Under the pieces are notes generated by a model that worked only from the letters and a program-made list of their open reading frames with translations, was not told the DNA's origin and ran no database searches. A DNA stretch of 64,000 bases, from positions 37,315 through 101,314 of the forward strand of contig NZ_JACDIT010000012.1 of the NCBI RefSeq assembly GCF_013839445.1. Reading direction: 5' to 3'. Origin of the DNA: Chthonobacter albigriseus (lineage in GTDB: Bacteria > Pseudomonadota > Alphaproteobacteria > Rhizobiales > Pleomorphomonadaceae). The position numbers and the translations under genes are program-made. Positions 43,405 through 52,551 of the stretch are shown here, in pieces (the stretch's first letter is position 1; every line of letters starts with the position of its first letter).

Positions 43405-45609
43405 TTAGCGAAACGACGACGTCGGCGCGGTCAGTTCCACCCGCGAGCGGCCCACCGGGGTCGGGGACAGCAGCGAGACCGGCTGCACGGGCACGGTCTC
43501 CAGCGCGGAAGTCGGCACGTCCGGCGGGAGCGGCTGGTCGAGCCGCTTGCGGAACATCGCGCCGGTTGCGTCGATGACGGAAAGTGCTTTCGGATTCAGG
43601 ACGTTGCTGGACTCCACCGGCTTCGACTCCTCCGCAGGCGCGGCCACTTCCACCGGCGCGGCCTCGGTGATGACCCCCGGAATGCCGCGGAAGGGCAGGC
43701 CCTGGTGGGCCGCCGTCATGATGGTCTGCCAGGTCATCGCCGGCAGGCTGCCGCCCGTCATGTTTTTCGTGGAGGTGTAGTCGTCGTTTCCGAACCAGAC
43801 GGCGGCTACGTAGTGGCCGGTGTAGCCGACGAACCAAGCGTCGCGGTAGGCCTGCGTCGTTCCGGTCTTGCCAGCCGCCAACTGACCCTCCAGCTTGGCG
43901 CGACCGCCTGTCCCCGCGACGACGACGTTGTGGAGAATATCGTTGAGTTCGAATGCAACCTCTTCCGGCAGAACGCGCTCCGCAGGTTGTTCGCTGGTTG
44001 CGTGGGCATAAACCGTCCGGCCCGTGTGGGTGGCGATCTCCTCCACCGCATAGGGCGTGGCTTTGATGCCGCCATTGGCGAAACCGGAATAGGCGCCCGC
44101 CATGTCGAGCACGGTCACCTCCGCCACCCCGAGGGGAAGGGCACGGGTGATCTTCAACTCGGTCCTTATCCCCATGCGGTAGGCGGTCTCTATGATCTTG
44201 TCGCGACCGATCGCCTGGGCAAGGCGCACGGGCACGGTGTTGATCGACTTGGTCAGCGCGGTCTTCAACGTGACCGAGCCGGCATAGCCGCGCCCGTAGT
44301 TCCGCGGGCTCCAGTTGCCGATGGTGATCGGCGCGTCGGCGACGACGCTGTCCTTGGAGTAGCCGTTCATGAAGGCGGCGGCATAGACGAAGGGCTTGAA
44401 GGAGGACCCCGGTTGACGCAGCGCCCCGACCGCCCGGTTGAACTGGCTCTCGCCGTAGTCCCGCCCGCCAACCATCGCCCTGACGGCGCCGTCCGGGCTC
44501 TGGATCACCGTCGCACCCTGGGTGACGCGGTAGTCCTGGCCGTACTGCCGGAGGCTGGTCTCGATCGCGCCGTCCGCCGCCTTCTGGATCGCCGGGTCGA
44601 GGGTTGTCTTGACGGTGATCGTGCGATCCCCGCGCGGCTGCAGGCGCTTCACCTCGTCGAACGCCCAGTCGAGGAACCAGTCCGGCGCGGCCGGCCGCGT
44701 TCCCGCCAGCACGGAGGCCGGATTGCGCCGCGCGCCGGCGACCTGGCCCTCGGTGACGAAGCCGGCGGCCACCATGTTGGTGAGTACCTGGTTGGCGCGG
44801 GCGCGCGCTGCGGGCAGGTTGACGTGCGGCGCGTATTTGGTGGGCGCCTTGAACAGCCCGGCGAGCATCGCGCATTCCGCGAGCGTCAGGTCGGTGACCT
44901 TCTTGCCGAAATAGAACTCGGCCGCCGCCGCCACGCCGTGGGTGCCGCCGCCCATATAGGCGCGGTCCAGGTAGAGCTTGAGGATGTCCTGCTTGGACAG
45001 GTTGGCCTCCAGCCAGAGGGCGAGGTAGGCCTCCTTGATCTTGCGTTCGATGGTCCGCTCGTTGGAGAGGAACAGGTTCTTGGCGAGCTGCTGGGTCAGC
45101 GACGAACCGCCCTGGACCACCCCGCCGGCCTTGGCGTTGGTGACGACGGCCCGGAAGGTGCCGATCACGTCGATGCCGAAGTGCTCGTGGAAGCGCCGGT
45201 CCTCGGTTGCGAGGGTCGCCTGGATCAGGTAGGGCGGCAGCTTGTCGAGCGGCACGGTGTCGTCGAGGAACATGCCGCGGCGGCCGATGAAGGCGCCGTT
45301 CTTGTCGAGGAAGGTGACCGCGTATTCGCCCTGGGCGCGCCAGTCGGACTCCGTGGCGCGGAACGCCGGCACGGCGAGCGCCAGCATCAGGATGGACCCG
45401 GCGGTGCCGAGCGTCGCCGCCTCGCCGGCGACCTCGCTGGCGACTCGCGCCCAACCGCGGACCCGAAACCGCGTCATGTGGTCGGTGACGGCATCCCACC
45501 ACCGCGCGAAGCCCGCACCGAGGCGCCAGACCGTCGTATCGATCCAGGCGTCGGCCGCGAGCAGCCGAAGGCCGAAGCGGCGGCGGGTTTTCGACTTGCG
45601 GTCACGCAC
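43405..45609 (-). CDS. Class A penicillin-binding protein (PBP1A-type)
   Basis: Bifunctional peptidoglycan synthase of 734 residues, anchored in the inner membrane by one helix (about 69-85). The glycosyltransferase domain has [14 protein letters not shown] (catalytic Glu), [16 protein letters not shown] and [13 protein letters not shown]; the transpeptidase domain has SxxK in [16 protein letters not shown], SxN in [12 protein letters not shown] and KTG in [13 protein letters not shown]. The C-terminal 100 residues are proline-rich and variable. It builds and crosslinks glycan strands in the periplasm. Single-gene unit. Confidence 0.93.
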   Translation of the reverse strand: MRDRKSKTRRRFGLRLLAADAWIDTTVWRLGAGFARWWDAVTDHMTRFRVRGWARVASEVAGEAATLGTAGSILMLALAVPAFRATESDWRAQGEYAVTFLDKNGAFIGRRGMFLDDTVPLDKLPPYLIQATLATEDRRFHEHFGIDVIGTFRAVVTNAKAGGVVQGGSSLTQQLAKNLFLSNERTIERKIKEAYLALWLEANLSKQDILKLYLDRAYMGGGTHGVAAAAEFYFGKKVTDLTLAECAMLAGLFKAPTKYAPHVNLPAARARANQVLTNMVAAGFVTEGQVAGARRNPASVLAGTRPAAPDWFLDWAFDEVKRLQPRGDRTITVKTTLDPAIQKAADGAIETSLRQYGQDYRVTQGATVIQSPDGAVRAMVGGRDYGESQFNRAVGALRQPGSSFKPFVYAAAFMNGYSKDSVVADAPITIGNWSPRNYGRGYAGSVTLKTALTKSINTVPVRLAQAIGRDKIIETAYRMGIRTELKITRALPLGVAEVTVLDMAGAYSGFANGGIKATPYAVEEIATHTGRTVYAHATSEQPAERVLPEEVAFELNDILHNVVVAGTGGRAKLEGQLAAGKTGTTQAYRDAWFVGYTGHYVAAVWFGNDDYTSTKNMTGGSLPAMTWQTIMTAAHQGLPFRGIPGVITEAAPVEVAAPAEESKPVESSNVLNPKALSVIDATGAMFRKRLDQPLPPDVPTSALETVPVQPVSLLSPTPVGRSRVELTAPTSSFR

Positions 45610-45689
45610 GTGGCAAGCTCAATAGGTTGCTCGCTGAGCCCGGTTCTCGGAAACCGGCTGTAGCGAATTGGGACACAAGGGTATCCGGA

Positions 45690-46220
45690 ATGGACGATCG
45701 GATCAAAGGTACGGGACGCCGGATGGCCGAAGTGAATCAGAAAAGTGGAAACGAACCGTTTTGGTTGACGAAGTCCTTGGATGAGATGTCGCCGACCGAA
45801 TGGGAGAGCCTCTGCGACGGCTGCGCCCGCTGCTGCCTGAACAAGCTGGAGGATGAGGACACCGGCGAGATCGCCTGGACCGATATCGGCTGCACCCTTC
45901 TGGACGGCGAGAGCTGCCGCTGCCGCGACTACGACAACCGCTCCGCCACCGTCCCCGACTGCATCCGCCTCACCCCCACCGAGATCCGCACGCTCTCCTG
46001 GCTCCCGCCCACCTGCGCCTACCGCCTCGTCGAGGAGGGCAGGGATCTCTACTGGTGGCATCCCCTGGTGTCCGGCGATCCCGACACCGTCCATGCCGCC
46101 GGGATTTCCGTGCGCGGCCGGACGGTGCGGGAGGAGGACTACCCGCTCGAGCGCTGGGAGGAGCGGATCGTTTCCTGGCCGGAAGAGGACCCGGCGGAGG
46201 AGGCGTGGGAGGATGTGTGA
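45690..46220 (+). CDS. YcgN-family cysteine cluster protein (UPF0260)
   Basis: A 176-residue protein of the YcgN/YkgJ cysteine-cluster group, thought to bind zinc or an Fe-S centre. Cysteines are in [35 protein letters not shown] and VPDCIRL, the family pattern, followed by [23 protein letters not shown] at 45690 is favoured; 45723 is an alternative start. The gene is divergent from the PBP gene. Downstream it runs into the repeat tract. Function unknown. Confidence 0.88.
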   Translation: MDDRIKGTGRRMAEVNQKSGNEPFWLTKSLDEMSPTEWESLCDGCARCCLNKLEDEDTGEIAWTDIGCTLLDGESCRCRDYDNRSATVPDCIRLTPTEIRTLSWLPPTCAYRLVEEGRDLYWWHPLVSGDPDTVHAAGISVRGRTVREEDYPLERWEERIVSWPEEDPAEEAWEDV

Positions 46221-46253
46221 CGGGGAAGGGAGATGGGGAGTGGCTGTCTCATT

Positions 46254-46794
46254 TCTTCCCGCCGTCATGGTCCGCGCAGGCGCACCACCCACGCATTTTC
46301 CAAGAGATCAGGCTGGTTTCAGGGCAAAACGTGGCTTCACCCACAAAGTCGTGGGTGGTCCGCCTTCGCGGACCATGACGGCATCAGGGGCGTGGCGATT
46401 GGGGCGTTTGGCGTGAGGAGGAGGGGGCATTGGTGGTGGGCGGTTGCACTTCTTCCCGCTCACCCTTGCCGTCATGGTCCGCGCAGGCGGACCACCCACG
46501 CATTTTTCGAGAGATCAGGCTGGTTTCAGGGCAAAACGGGGCTTCACCCACAAAGTCGTGGGTGGTCCGCCTTCGCGGACCATGACGGCATGAGGGGCGT
46601 GGCGATTGGGGCGTTTGGCGTGAGGAGGAGGGGGCATCTGTGGTGGGCGGTTGCACTTCTTCCCGCTCACCCTTGCCGTCATGGTCCGCGCAGGCGGACC
46701 ACCCACGCATTTTGCGGGGAATGGGCTATTGGCCGGTGGAGTGTGGGTGAAGCTACAAAGTCGTGGGTGGTCCGCCTGCGCGGACCATGACGGC
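46254..46794. repeat. Tandem 207-bp repeats, each with two inverted copies of a hairpin motif
   Basis: Two and a half to three copies with a 207-base period. The forward motif (GCCGTCATGGTCCGCGCAGG then CGGACCACCCACG) is at 46261, 46468 and 46675; its inverted form (GTGGGTGGTCCGCC then GCGGACCATGACGGC) is at 46345, 46552 and 46757. Each motif itself contains GGTCCGC/GCGGACC arms and can fold; each forward-inverted pair can also form a larger cruciform. The filler between motifs is nearly identical in copies one and two but differs in copy three (46714-46756). No protein is encoded: the apparent open frames are only the repeat read through. It resembles a REP/BIME-like cluster and is not a CRISPR array. 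Confidence 0.85.
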
Positions 46795-46898
46795 GATAGA
46801 GGGTAGAGAATGTGGGAGAGCGGAGGGCGAAGGGGCGGATGCTGGAAGATGGATGTTCAAAAGCATAGCTGCGCTTAGCGAAAATAGGAAAATAGTCC

Positions 46899-46927
46899 TT
46901 GACAGCGTGACGGTGGTTGGGTAGGTT
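46899..46927 (+). promoter_or_regulatory. Candidate promoter of the GTA cluster
   Basis: A perfect TTGACA (46899-46904), a 17-base spacer and TAGGTT (46922-46927) lie between the repeat tract and the first GTA gene (ATG at 47011). The -35 is full consensus, the -10 is weak. The surrounding 60 bases are locally AT-rich, as expected for a promoter. Confidence 0.45.
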
Positions 46928-47010
46928 TTCGTCATGATCCGAAAACTGTGGGCGGCGGGCCGAAAGGCTTCGTCGCCTTTTGCGTTTCGGGGCCTTCGAC
47001 GGAGCGGACC

Positions 47011-47607
47011 ATGACCGAGAAGCCTGCTGGCGGATACGACTGGGAGGCGATCCGGACGGCCTATGAGGAGAGCGACGAGCGGGTGGAGGACATCGCGCGG
47101 CGGCACGGGCTGCACCGGATCACGATCCAGGGCAGGGCGGCGCGAATGGGGTGGAAGCCGCGCAACGGGGAACTGGCTGCCCGGATCCGGGCGAGCAACC
47201 TGGAGGACAGGCCGCCGCCGGATCTTGCGGCGCTGGTGCTGTCGCTGCAGCGCACGACGGCGCGGGTGGTGACGGCGATGGAGGCGCGGCTCGGCCGCGA
47301 CGGGGACGGGATCGAAGAAAGGGACGTGCGCGCGCTCGGCACGCTGGCCGGCGCGCTTTCCAGGATCATCGACCTCGACCTGCCGCAGAGGAGACCGCGT
47401 GACCACGACGACCCCGACGCCCAAGCCAGGGACGATCTCGCAAGACGAGGAGGACGCCCGTTCCGTGACGCGCTTGCGGCGCGCATTGAAGCGATTGTGG
47501 GAGGTCCAGACGCGGACGGCCTTCCTGAACGGGCTGACGCCGACGGAGGAAGAGGCGCTGCTGAAGGACTGGGCGATGCACGCCCGTCCGGACCAGATCC
47601 CGCCTGA
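47011..47607 (+). CDS. GTA terminase small subunit (gp1-like), with frame anomaly at the 3' end
   Basis: First gene of the gene transfer agent cluster. The N-terminal helix-turn-helix reads YDWEAIRTAYEESDERVEDI followed by ARRHGLHRITIQGRAARMGW (residues about 9-50), typical of small terminase subunits that select DNA for packaging; a helical region (SLQRTTARVVTAMEARLG) follows. Up to about residue 128 the sequence looks like a real gene. The remaining 70 codons (from about 47400) overlap the large subunit gene and look like out-of-frame reading. In the neighbouring frame the sequence ends AAEETA-stop at 47402, exactly overlapping the large-subunit GTG start, so a one-base deletion near 47375-47385 is likely. 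The true end is probably 47402. Confidence 0.7.
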   Translation: MTEKPAGGYDWEAIRTAYEESDERVEDIARRHGLHRITIQGRAARMGWKPRNGELAARIRASNLEDRPPPDLAALVLSLQRTTARVVTAMEARLGRDGDGIEERDVRALGTLAGALSRIIDLDLPQRRPRDHDDPDAQARDDLARRGGRPFRDALAARIEAIVGGPDADGLPERADADGGRGAAEGLGDARPSGPDPA

Positions 47608-48787
47608 CGGCGACTGGGCGGCCTGGCTGGTTCTGGGCGGCCGCGGCGCGGGCAAGACGCGCACCGGCGCGGAATGGATCCGCGCCATGGTGTTCGGCAA
47701 GGACCTTGTCCACGGCCTGACGGCCGGGCGCGTGGCGCTGGTGGGCGAAACCTATGCCGATGTGCGCGAGGTGATGATCGAGGGCGTCTCCGGGCTGCTC
47801 GCGGTGCACGCCCGACACGAGCGGCCGGTGTGGCAGCCGGCGCGACGGCGGCTGGAATGGCCGAACGGGGCGGTGGCGATGGCCTTTTCCTCGGAGGACC
47901 CGGAAGGGCTGCGCGGGCCCCAGTTCGATGCCGCCTGGGCGGACGAACTCGCCAAGTGGCGCCACGCGGAGGCGACATGGGACATGCTGCAGTTCGGCCT
48001 TCGGCTGGGGCTGACGCCGCGCCAGGTGGTGACCACGACGCCGCGTCCGGTGCCGGCGCTGAAGCGGCTGATGGGCGCGGCGGATACCGTGACGACCCGC
48101 TCCCGGACCGCGGACAACGCGGGCAACCTGGCGCCGGTGTTCCTGCGCCGGATCGTGGCGAACTACGCCGGCACGCGGCTGGGCCGGCAGGAGCTGGACG
48201 GCGAGCTGGTGGAGGACCGGCCGGATGCGCTGTGGACGCGCGCGCAACTGGAAGCGGTGCGGATCGCTGCCGCGCCCGCCCTGCGGCGGATCGTGGTGGC
48301 GGTGGACCCGCCGGCTTCGTCGAACCGGCGCTCGGACGCCTGCGGGATCGTGGCGGCCGGCGTGGACGGCGACGGCTGCGCGGTGGTGCTCGCCGACGAG
48401 AGCTGCCGCGGCCTGCGCCCGGAGGCGTGGGCGCGGCGGGCGGTGGCGCTTTATCACAGCCGCGAGGCGGACCGGCTGGTCGCCGAGGTCAACCAGGGCG
48501 GCGACATGGTGGCCGCCGTGATTGCCCAGGTGGACCCCGGCGTGCCGGTGGAGATGGTGCGCGCCACCCGCGGCAAGTGGGTGCGCGCCGAGCCGGTCGC
48601 CGCGCTCTATGCGCAGGGCCGCGTCCGCCATGCCGGGGCGTTTCCGGCGCTGGAGGACGAGATGTGCGACTTTGCGGTCGACGGCCTCAGCTCCGGGCGA
48701 TCGCCCGACCGGCTCGACGCGCTGGTCTGGGCGATCACCGCGCTGCTGCTGTCCGGCGGCGCGGAGCCGCGGGTGCGGGGGCTGTAG
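47399..48787 (+). CDS. GTA terminase large subunit (gp2-like)
   Basis: DNA-packaging ATPase/nuclease of up to 462 residues. Walker A is LGGRGAGKTRTGAEW (about 79-93), Walker B/coupling region is QFDAAWADELAKW, and the nuclease domain has VAVDPPASSN (catalytic Asp) and a late SPDRLDALVWA (second Asp). The GTG at 47399 forms a GTGA overlap with a stop in the preceding frame; GTG at 47465 is another possible start. It packages host DNA into GTA heads rather than a specific phage genome. It is followed by two antisense genes before the portal gene. Confidence 0.92.
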   Translation: MTTTTPTPKPGTISQDEEDARSVTRLRRALKRLWEVQTRTAFLNGLTPTEEEALLKDWAMHARPDQIPPDGDWAAWLVLGGRGAGKTRTGAEWIRAMVFGKDLVHGLTAGRVALVGETYADVREVMIEGVSGLLAVHARHERPVWQPARRRLEWPNGAVAMAFSSEDPEGLRGPQFDAAWADELAKWRHAEATWDMLQFGLRLGLTPRQVVTTTPRPVPALKRLMGAADTVTTRSRTADNAGNLAPVFLRRIVANYAGTRLGRQELDGELVEDRPDALWTRAQLEAVRIAAAPALRRIVVAVDPPASSNRRSDACGIVAAGVDGDGCAVVLADESCRGLRPEAWARRAVALYHSREADRLVAEVNQGGDMVAAVIAQVDPGVPVEMVRATRGKWVRAEPVAALYAQGRVRHAGAFPALEDEMCDFAVDGLSSGRSPDRLDALVWAITALLLSGGAEPRVRGL

Positions 48788-48802
48788 GGGGGGCGGCGGG
48801 CT

Positions 48803-49174
48803 CTACGGCGCCTGGTGCAGGCCAATCCGGTTGCCCTCGGTGTCGAGGATATGCGCGATCCCGCCGACGCCGGGGATGTCGAAACGCGGCGTCACGATGC
48901 GACCGCCGAGGCCGGGCAGCCGGTCGAGCATGTCGTCGAGCCGGTCGGCGGCATCGAGGTAGATGACCGCCCCGTCGGCCGACGGCTTGAGGTGCGGCGC
49001 GGCGACCACGGCGCCGGAGGCCTGTCGCTCGGCATAGGGGAAGATGGCACCCGGCTGGTCCGGGCCCATCGCCTCGCGCTTGAGCGTCACGCCGAACAGC
49101 GCCTCGTAGAAGGCGACCGCCCGCTCGAAGTCTGCGGCCGGAATATCGAACCAGTTGATCACGGACCGGGTCAT
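48803..49174 (-). CDS. VOC (glyoxalase/bleomycin resistance/dioxygenase) family protein
   Basis: A 123-residue vicinal-oxygen-chelate fold protein: VINWFDIPAADFERAVAFYE at the start (first beta-alpha module), AVIYLDAADRLDDMLDRL and ILDTEGNRIGLHQ in the second. Such single-domain proteins are metal-dependent lyases or dioxygenases or binding proteins; substrate unknown. It is oriented against the GTA genes, lies between terminase and portal, and is paired with a WYL regulator gene on the same strand, with a palindrome between them. This pair is common outside GTAs, so it looks like an insertion. Confidence 0.9.
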   Translation of the reverse strand: MTRSVINWFDIPAADFERAVAFYEALFGVTLKREAMGPDQPGAIFPYAERQASGAVVAAPHLKPSADGAVIYLDAADRLDDMLDRLPGLGGRIVTPRFDIPGVGGIAHILDTEGNRIGLHQAP

Positions 49175-49235
49175 GGAAGCTGTCTCCTGAAGGGCGCCGC
49201 GGCGGCGCCGACAGGTTTGAAGCTACGACCTAATA

Positions 49236-49252
49236 CTGACAGATTATGTCAG
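49236..49252. promoter_or_regulatory. Perfect palindrome upstream of the VOC gene, candidate operator of the WYL regulator
   Basis: CTGACA and TGTCAG are perfect inverted arms around GATTA. The site is in the 85-base gap between the end of the WYL regulator gene and the start of the VOC gene, at a position suited to control the VOC promoter. YafY-type regulators often act on an adjacent VOC gene, so this is the natural target. Prediction only. Confidence 0.5.
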
Positions 49253-49259
49253 CAGTCCG

Positions 49260-49982
49260 TCAGGTGACGGCGGAGTGGGTTGCCGGCGCCGCCGTGGCGA
49301 GGTGGTTGTCCTCCCGCTCGCGCCACTCCTTGAGGAGGACGCGGCGGCGGCGCGGATAGCGCTGGCCGAGGTCGACCGCGTCGGCGATCCGGTCGGTGCG
49401 GAAGGAGCGGTAGTCGCCGCGCAGCTCGCACCAGGCGGAGAGCACGCGGACGCGGTCGAAGAAGGCGAGCGCCATCGGCCAGACCACGCGCCGTGACGGA
49501 ACGCCCTGCTCGTTGACGTAGGCGAAGGCGATCTTGGTCTCGTTGCGGATGGCCTGGCGCAGCGTCGAAAGGTCGACCCCGTCGGGCTGCTCGGGGCGCG
49601 AAAAGCCGACGATCAGGCCGGTCGCCTCCATGCTTTCGGAAAGATCCGACGGCAGCACGGCGGCGATCTTGGCGAGCGCGTTCTCCGCAGCGAAGGCGAG
49701 CCGGTCGTCGGCGCGCCGGGCGACCATCCGCCCGCCAAGGACGAGCGCCTCGATCTCCTCGTCGGTGAACATCAGCGGGGGCAGCATGAAGCCGGGCTTC
49801 AGGACGTAGCCGACGCCGGCCTCGCCGTCGATCGGGGCGCCCTGGGCGATCAGGGTCTGGATGTCGCGGTAGATGGTGCGCAGCGACACCTCCAGCTCGC
49901 CGGCGAGCTCGGCGCCGCTGACGGGCCGGCGTCGCCTGCGCAAGGCCTGGACCAGGGCCAGCAGTCGTTCGGCGCGAGACAC
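49260..49982 (-). CDS. YafY-type transcriptional regulator with HTH_11 and WYL domains
   Basis: Regulator of 240 residues. The winged helix-turn-helix is at 1-60 (AERLLALVQALRRRRRPVSG then ELAGELEVSLRTIYRDIQTL); the WYL sensor domain is at about 135-215, including AIRNETKIAFAYVNEQG, where the canonical Trp-Tyr-Leu is partly altered. WYL domains sense small ligands or single-stranded DNA. It is upstream of the VOC gene on the same strand and may control it through the palindrome at 49236-49252. Located inside the GTA cluster, antisense to it; whether it also affects GTA expression is open. Confidence 0.9.
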   Translation of the reverse strand: MSRAERLLALVQALRRRRRPVSGAELAGELEVSLRTIYRDIQTLIAQGAPIDGEAGVGYVLKPGFMLPPLMFTDEEIEALVLGGRMVARRADDRLAFAAENALAKIAAVLPSDLSESMEATGLIVGFSRPEQPDGVDLSTLRQAIRNETKIAFAYVNEQGVPSRRVVWPMALAFFDRVRVLSAWCELRGDYRSFRTDRIADAVDLGQRYPRRRRVLLKEWREREDNHLATAAPATHSAVT

Positions 49983-50188
49983 GTCGAGTTCCCCTTATGT
50001 TCGACTCGCCTTCCTCGGCGACGGCAGGGGACGATCATGCCAGAGACCGGCCGCCGGAGCGAGATGCGGCGTGGCCGGTGCCGATCGGAAGTTTTGTCGA
50101 AGCAGTCCACGCAAAACCACCAGCCGCAGTGTCCGCGGCGGTCCTGACAGCAGCCTGCCGCCTCCGGGGCGGCCGGGAAGGAGAAGCC

Positions 50189-51409
50189 ATGTCTCAACGA
50201 TGGTGGGCCCGCCGCGCTTGGGCGGGACGCGGCAAAGACGCGCCGGAGGTGGAGGCGAAGGCCTCGCGCTCGGGAACGCTCGTCGCGATCCAGGCCGGCG
50301 GCCGCCCGGTCTGGACCCCGCGCGACTATGCGGCGCTGGCCCGCGAGGGCTACCTGAAGAACCCCTTCGTCTATCGGGCGGTGCGCCTGGTGGCCGAGGG
50401 CGTCGCGGCCGTGCCGTGGCTTCTGGCGGACGACGCCCGCGAGTTCGATCGCCACCCGGCGCTCGACCTCGTCGCCCGGCCGAACCCGCGGGACGGGCGC
50501 AGCGCGTTCCTGGAGGCGGTGGCGAGCCACCTGCAGATCGCCGGCAACGCCTACGTGGAACTGGTGGCCGCCGACGGCCGGCTTGCCGAGCTCCACGCGC
50601 TGCGGCCCGACCGGATGCGCGTCGTGCCGGGCGCCGACGGCTGGCCGGAGGCTTACGAGTACACGGTCGGCACCCGTCGGCTTCGCATTCCGGCGACGGC
50701 GGAAACCGGGCCGGCGCCGCTGATGCACATCGCCGCCTTCCACCCGCTCGACGACCACTACGGCGCGTCGCCGATCGAGGCGGCGCAGACCAGCCTGGAT
50801 GTCCACAACGCGGCGACCGAGTGGAACAAGGCGCTGCTCGACAACGCCGCCCGGCCTTCGGGCGCGCTGGTCTATGCCGGCGCGAACGGCTTGTCCGACG
50901 ACCAGTTCGACCGGCTGAAACGCGAGCTGGAAGACGGCTACCAGGGCGCCCGCAACGCCGGCCGGCCGCTGCTCCTGGAGGGCGGGCTGGACTGGAAGGC
51001 GATGGCGCTGACGCCCAAGGACATGGACTTCATCGAGGCCCGCAACATGGCCGCCCGCGAGGTGGCGCTCGCCTTCGGCGTGCCGCCGATGCTGCTCGGC
51101 ATCCCCGGCGACGCCACCTACGCCAACTACCAGGAGGCCAACCGGGTGCTGTGGCGGCAGACGATCCTGCCGCTTGCGAGCCGCATCATGGACGCCTTCA
51201 GTGCCTGGCTGCTGCCGGCGTTCGGGCCGGACCTGCGCTTCGCGCTCGACCTCGACCAGGTGCCGGCGCTCGCCGCCGAGCGGGACTCGATCTGGACCCG
51301 CGTCCAGGCCGCCGACTTCCTGACCGCCGACGAGAAGCGCGCCGCGGTCGGCTACGCGCCGCAGGGGCCCGACGCCGGGACCGGCGGAAAGGGGGCGCCG
51401 TGGATGTGA
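50189..51409 (+). CDS. GTA portal protein (gp3-like, HK97 portal family)
   Basis: Portal protein of 406 residues forming the ring at the head vertex through which DNA enters. Typical segments: NPFVYRAVRLVAEGVAAVPW, AFLEAVASHLQIAGNAYVEL, HYGASPIEAAQTSLDVHNAA, MDFIEARNMAAREVALAFGV and YQEANRVLWRQTILPLA, the HK97/phi-105 portal pattern. The ATG at 50189 has GGAAGGAGAA in front. The 206-base stretch between the WYL gene and this start has no gene of its own and might hold a second promoter. Ends overlapping the next small gene by 10 bases. Confidence 0.92.
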   Translation: MSQRWWARRAWAGRGKDAPEVEAKASRSGTLVAIQAGGRPVWTPRDYAALAREGYLKNPFVYRAVRLVAEGVAAVPWLLADDAREFDRHPALDLVARPNPRDGRSAFLEAVASHLQIAGNAYVELVAADGRLAELHALRPDRMRVVPGADGWPEAYEYTVGTRRLRIPATAETGPAPLMHIAAFHPLDDHYGASPIEAAQTSLDVHNAATEWNKALLDNAARPSGALVYAGANGLSDDQFDRLKRELEDGYQGARNAGRPLLLEGGLDWKAMALTPKDMDFIEARNMAAREVALAFGVPPMLLGIPGDATYANYQEANRVLWRQTILPLASRIMDAFSAWLLPAFGPDLRFALDLDQVPALAAERDSIWTRVQAADFLTADEKRAAVGYAPQGPDAGTGGKGAPWM

Positions 51410-51591
51410 CCCGCGTCTTCGCCGAGCGCGGCGACCTCGCCCATCTCGCGCTGTTCTTGTGGGCGAGCGGCGCCAGCGGCCTCGTGGTGATGACCCTGCG
51501 CGAACTCGCCGCCCAGAGCCGCCGCCTGGACGCCTTCGTGTCGGAAATCGCCCGTCTCAACCATCGGATCAACTCTTCAGAGGGACACTGA
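51400..51591 (+). CDS. GTA small membrane protein between portal and protease (gp3.5-like)
   Basis: A 63-residue protein, starting at GTG 51400 within the last codons of the portal gene. It has one hydrophobic segment (HLALFLWASGASGLVVMTL) and a C-terminal helix (FVSEIARLNHRINSSEGH). Position and size correspond to the small gene between portal and protease in other GTA clusters. Exact role unknown. Confidence 0.65.
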   Translation: MDVTRVFAERGDLAHLALFLWASGASGLVVMTLRELAAQSRRLDAFVSEIARLNHRINSSEGH

Positions 51592-51746
51592 ACGCGAGGC
51601 CGGCGCGCCGAGCGCCACCGGCCGGAAATGCCGCCCGGCCGGACACATGCAGCCGCGGGCGGAATCGATCTCTGAACTTCGCAGCAGCGCGTGGGCGGCT
51701 CGTCCGTCCGGGCGACAGCCGCCGCGCGCGTCCATGGAGACATTCG

Positions 51747-51941
51747 ATGTCAAAGCGTACGCATGCCCTTTCATCCTTCATCCTGCGCCTGGCCGGCCAC
51801 GTGCCGGAGGCGGCCGACGATGCCACGGCCGTCTTCCGCTCCTTCGCCGACGGCGTGGAGCGCCGCGTCGGCGCGGCCGGCTCGGACGGGCCCAAGGTCC
51901 GCGTCGCCGGCGGCGAGCCGATCGGCGGAGGCTGGCGATGA
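51747..51941 (+). CDS. Small GTA-associated protein upstream of the protease
   Basis: A 64-residue product, MSKRTHALSSFILRLAGHVP through VRVAGGEPIGGGWR. The start ATG at 51747 is in the 155-base region following the gp3.5-like gene, and its stop overlaps the protease start by ATGA, which argues that it is translated. I do not recognise a family with certainty. It could be a head-assembly accessory. Confidence 0.55.
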   Translation: MSKRTHALSSFILRLAGHVPEAADDATAVFRSFADGVERRVGAAGSDGPKVRVAGGEPIGGGWR

Positions 51942-52486
51942 ACGGCCGGCCCGACCTGCTGGCCGACGGCGGCTTCAAGGTGGATCTCACCCCAGACGGC
52001 GGCCGCTTCACCGGCTATGCCAGCCTGTTCGGCGTGACCGACCTGACCGGCGACGTGGTGATGCCCGGCGCCTTCCGAAACACGCTGGAGAAGCGCGGCG
52101 CGGCGGAGGTCAAGCTGCTCTATCAGCACGACCCGTCCGAGCCCGTGGGCCGCTGGCTGGAGATCCGCGAGGACGCCCGCGGCCTGCGCGTCAGCGGCGA
52201 GATCCACGCCGGAATCGCCCGCGGCCGGGAGGTGCTGAGCCTGATCCGGTCGCGCATCCTGGACGGCCTCTCCATCGGCTTCCGGACGGTGCGCGCCCGC
52301 ACCGATGGCAAGAGCGGCGTCCGCAAGGTGGCCGAGATCGACCTCTGGGAGATCTCCATCGTCACCTTCCCGATGCTGCCCGGCGCCCGCATCACCGGCC
52401 TCGGCCCCGACACGGGGGACGACCCCGAGGCCTTGGCGCGCGACCTGCGCAAGGCGGCCCGGCGGATCCGGACGGCAAGCCGGTGA
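51938..52486 (+). CDS. GTA prohead protease (gp4-like, HK97 family)
   Basis: Serine protease of 182 residues (peptidase U35/S78) that trims the capsid protein during head maturation. The catalytic His is in LLYQHDPSEPVGRW and the Ser in ILDGLSIGFRT; GRFTGYASLFGVTDLTGDVV at the start and WEISIVTFPMLPGARI at the end are family hallmarks. Coupled to the preceding small gene by ATGA. Its target, the capsid gene, follows after 65 bases. Confidence 0.93.
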   Translation: MNGRPDLLADGGFKVDLTPDGGRFTGYASLFGVTDLTGDVVMPGAFRNTLEKRGAAEVKLLYQHDPSEPVGRWLEIREDARGLRVSGEIHAGIARGREVLSLIRSRILDGLSIGFRTVRARTDGKSGVRKVAEIDLWEISIVTFPMLPGARITGLGPDTGDDPEALARDLRKAARRIRTASR

Positions 52487-52551
52487 CCAACCGCGGCCGC
52501 CGGTCGGCGGCCGTCGACAGACCTGAAACCCAGAACCAAGGACTGACACCT

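Noticed and set aside
46233..46790. Open frames of 100-185 codons in the 46.2-46.8 kb tract
   Set aside because: They consist of the 207-bp repeat read repeatedly (HGPRRRTTHAF-like units) in several frames on both strands; no domain, and all copies change together with the repeat.
46254..46794. CRISPR array
   Set aside because: Repeats are inverted as well as direct, the period is 207 bases, filler between motifs is itself repeated, and no cas genes are near.
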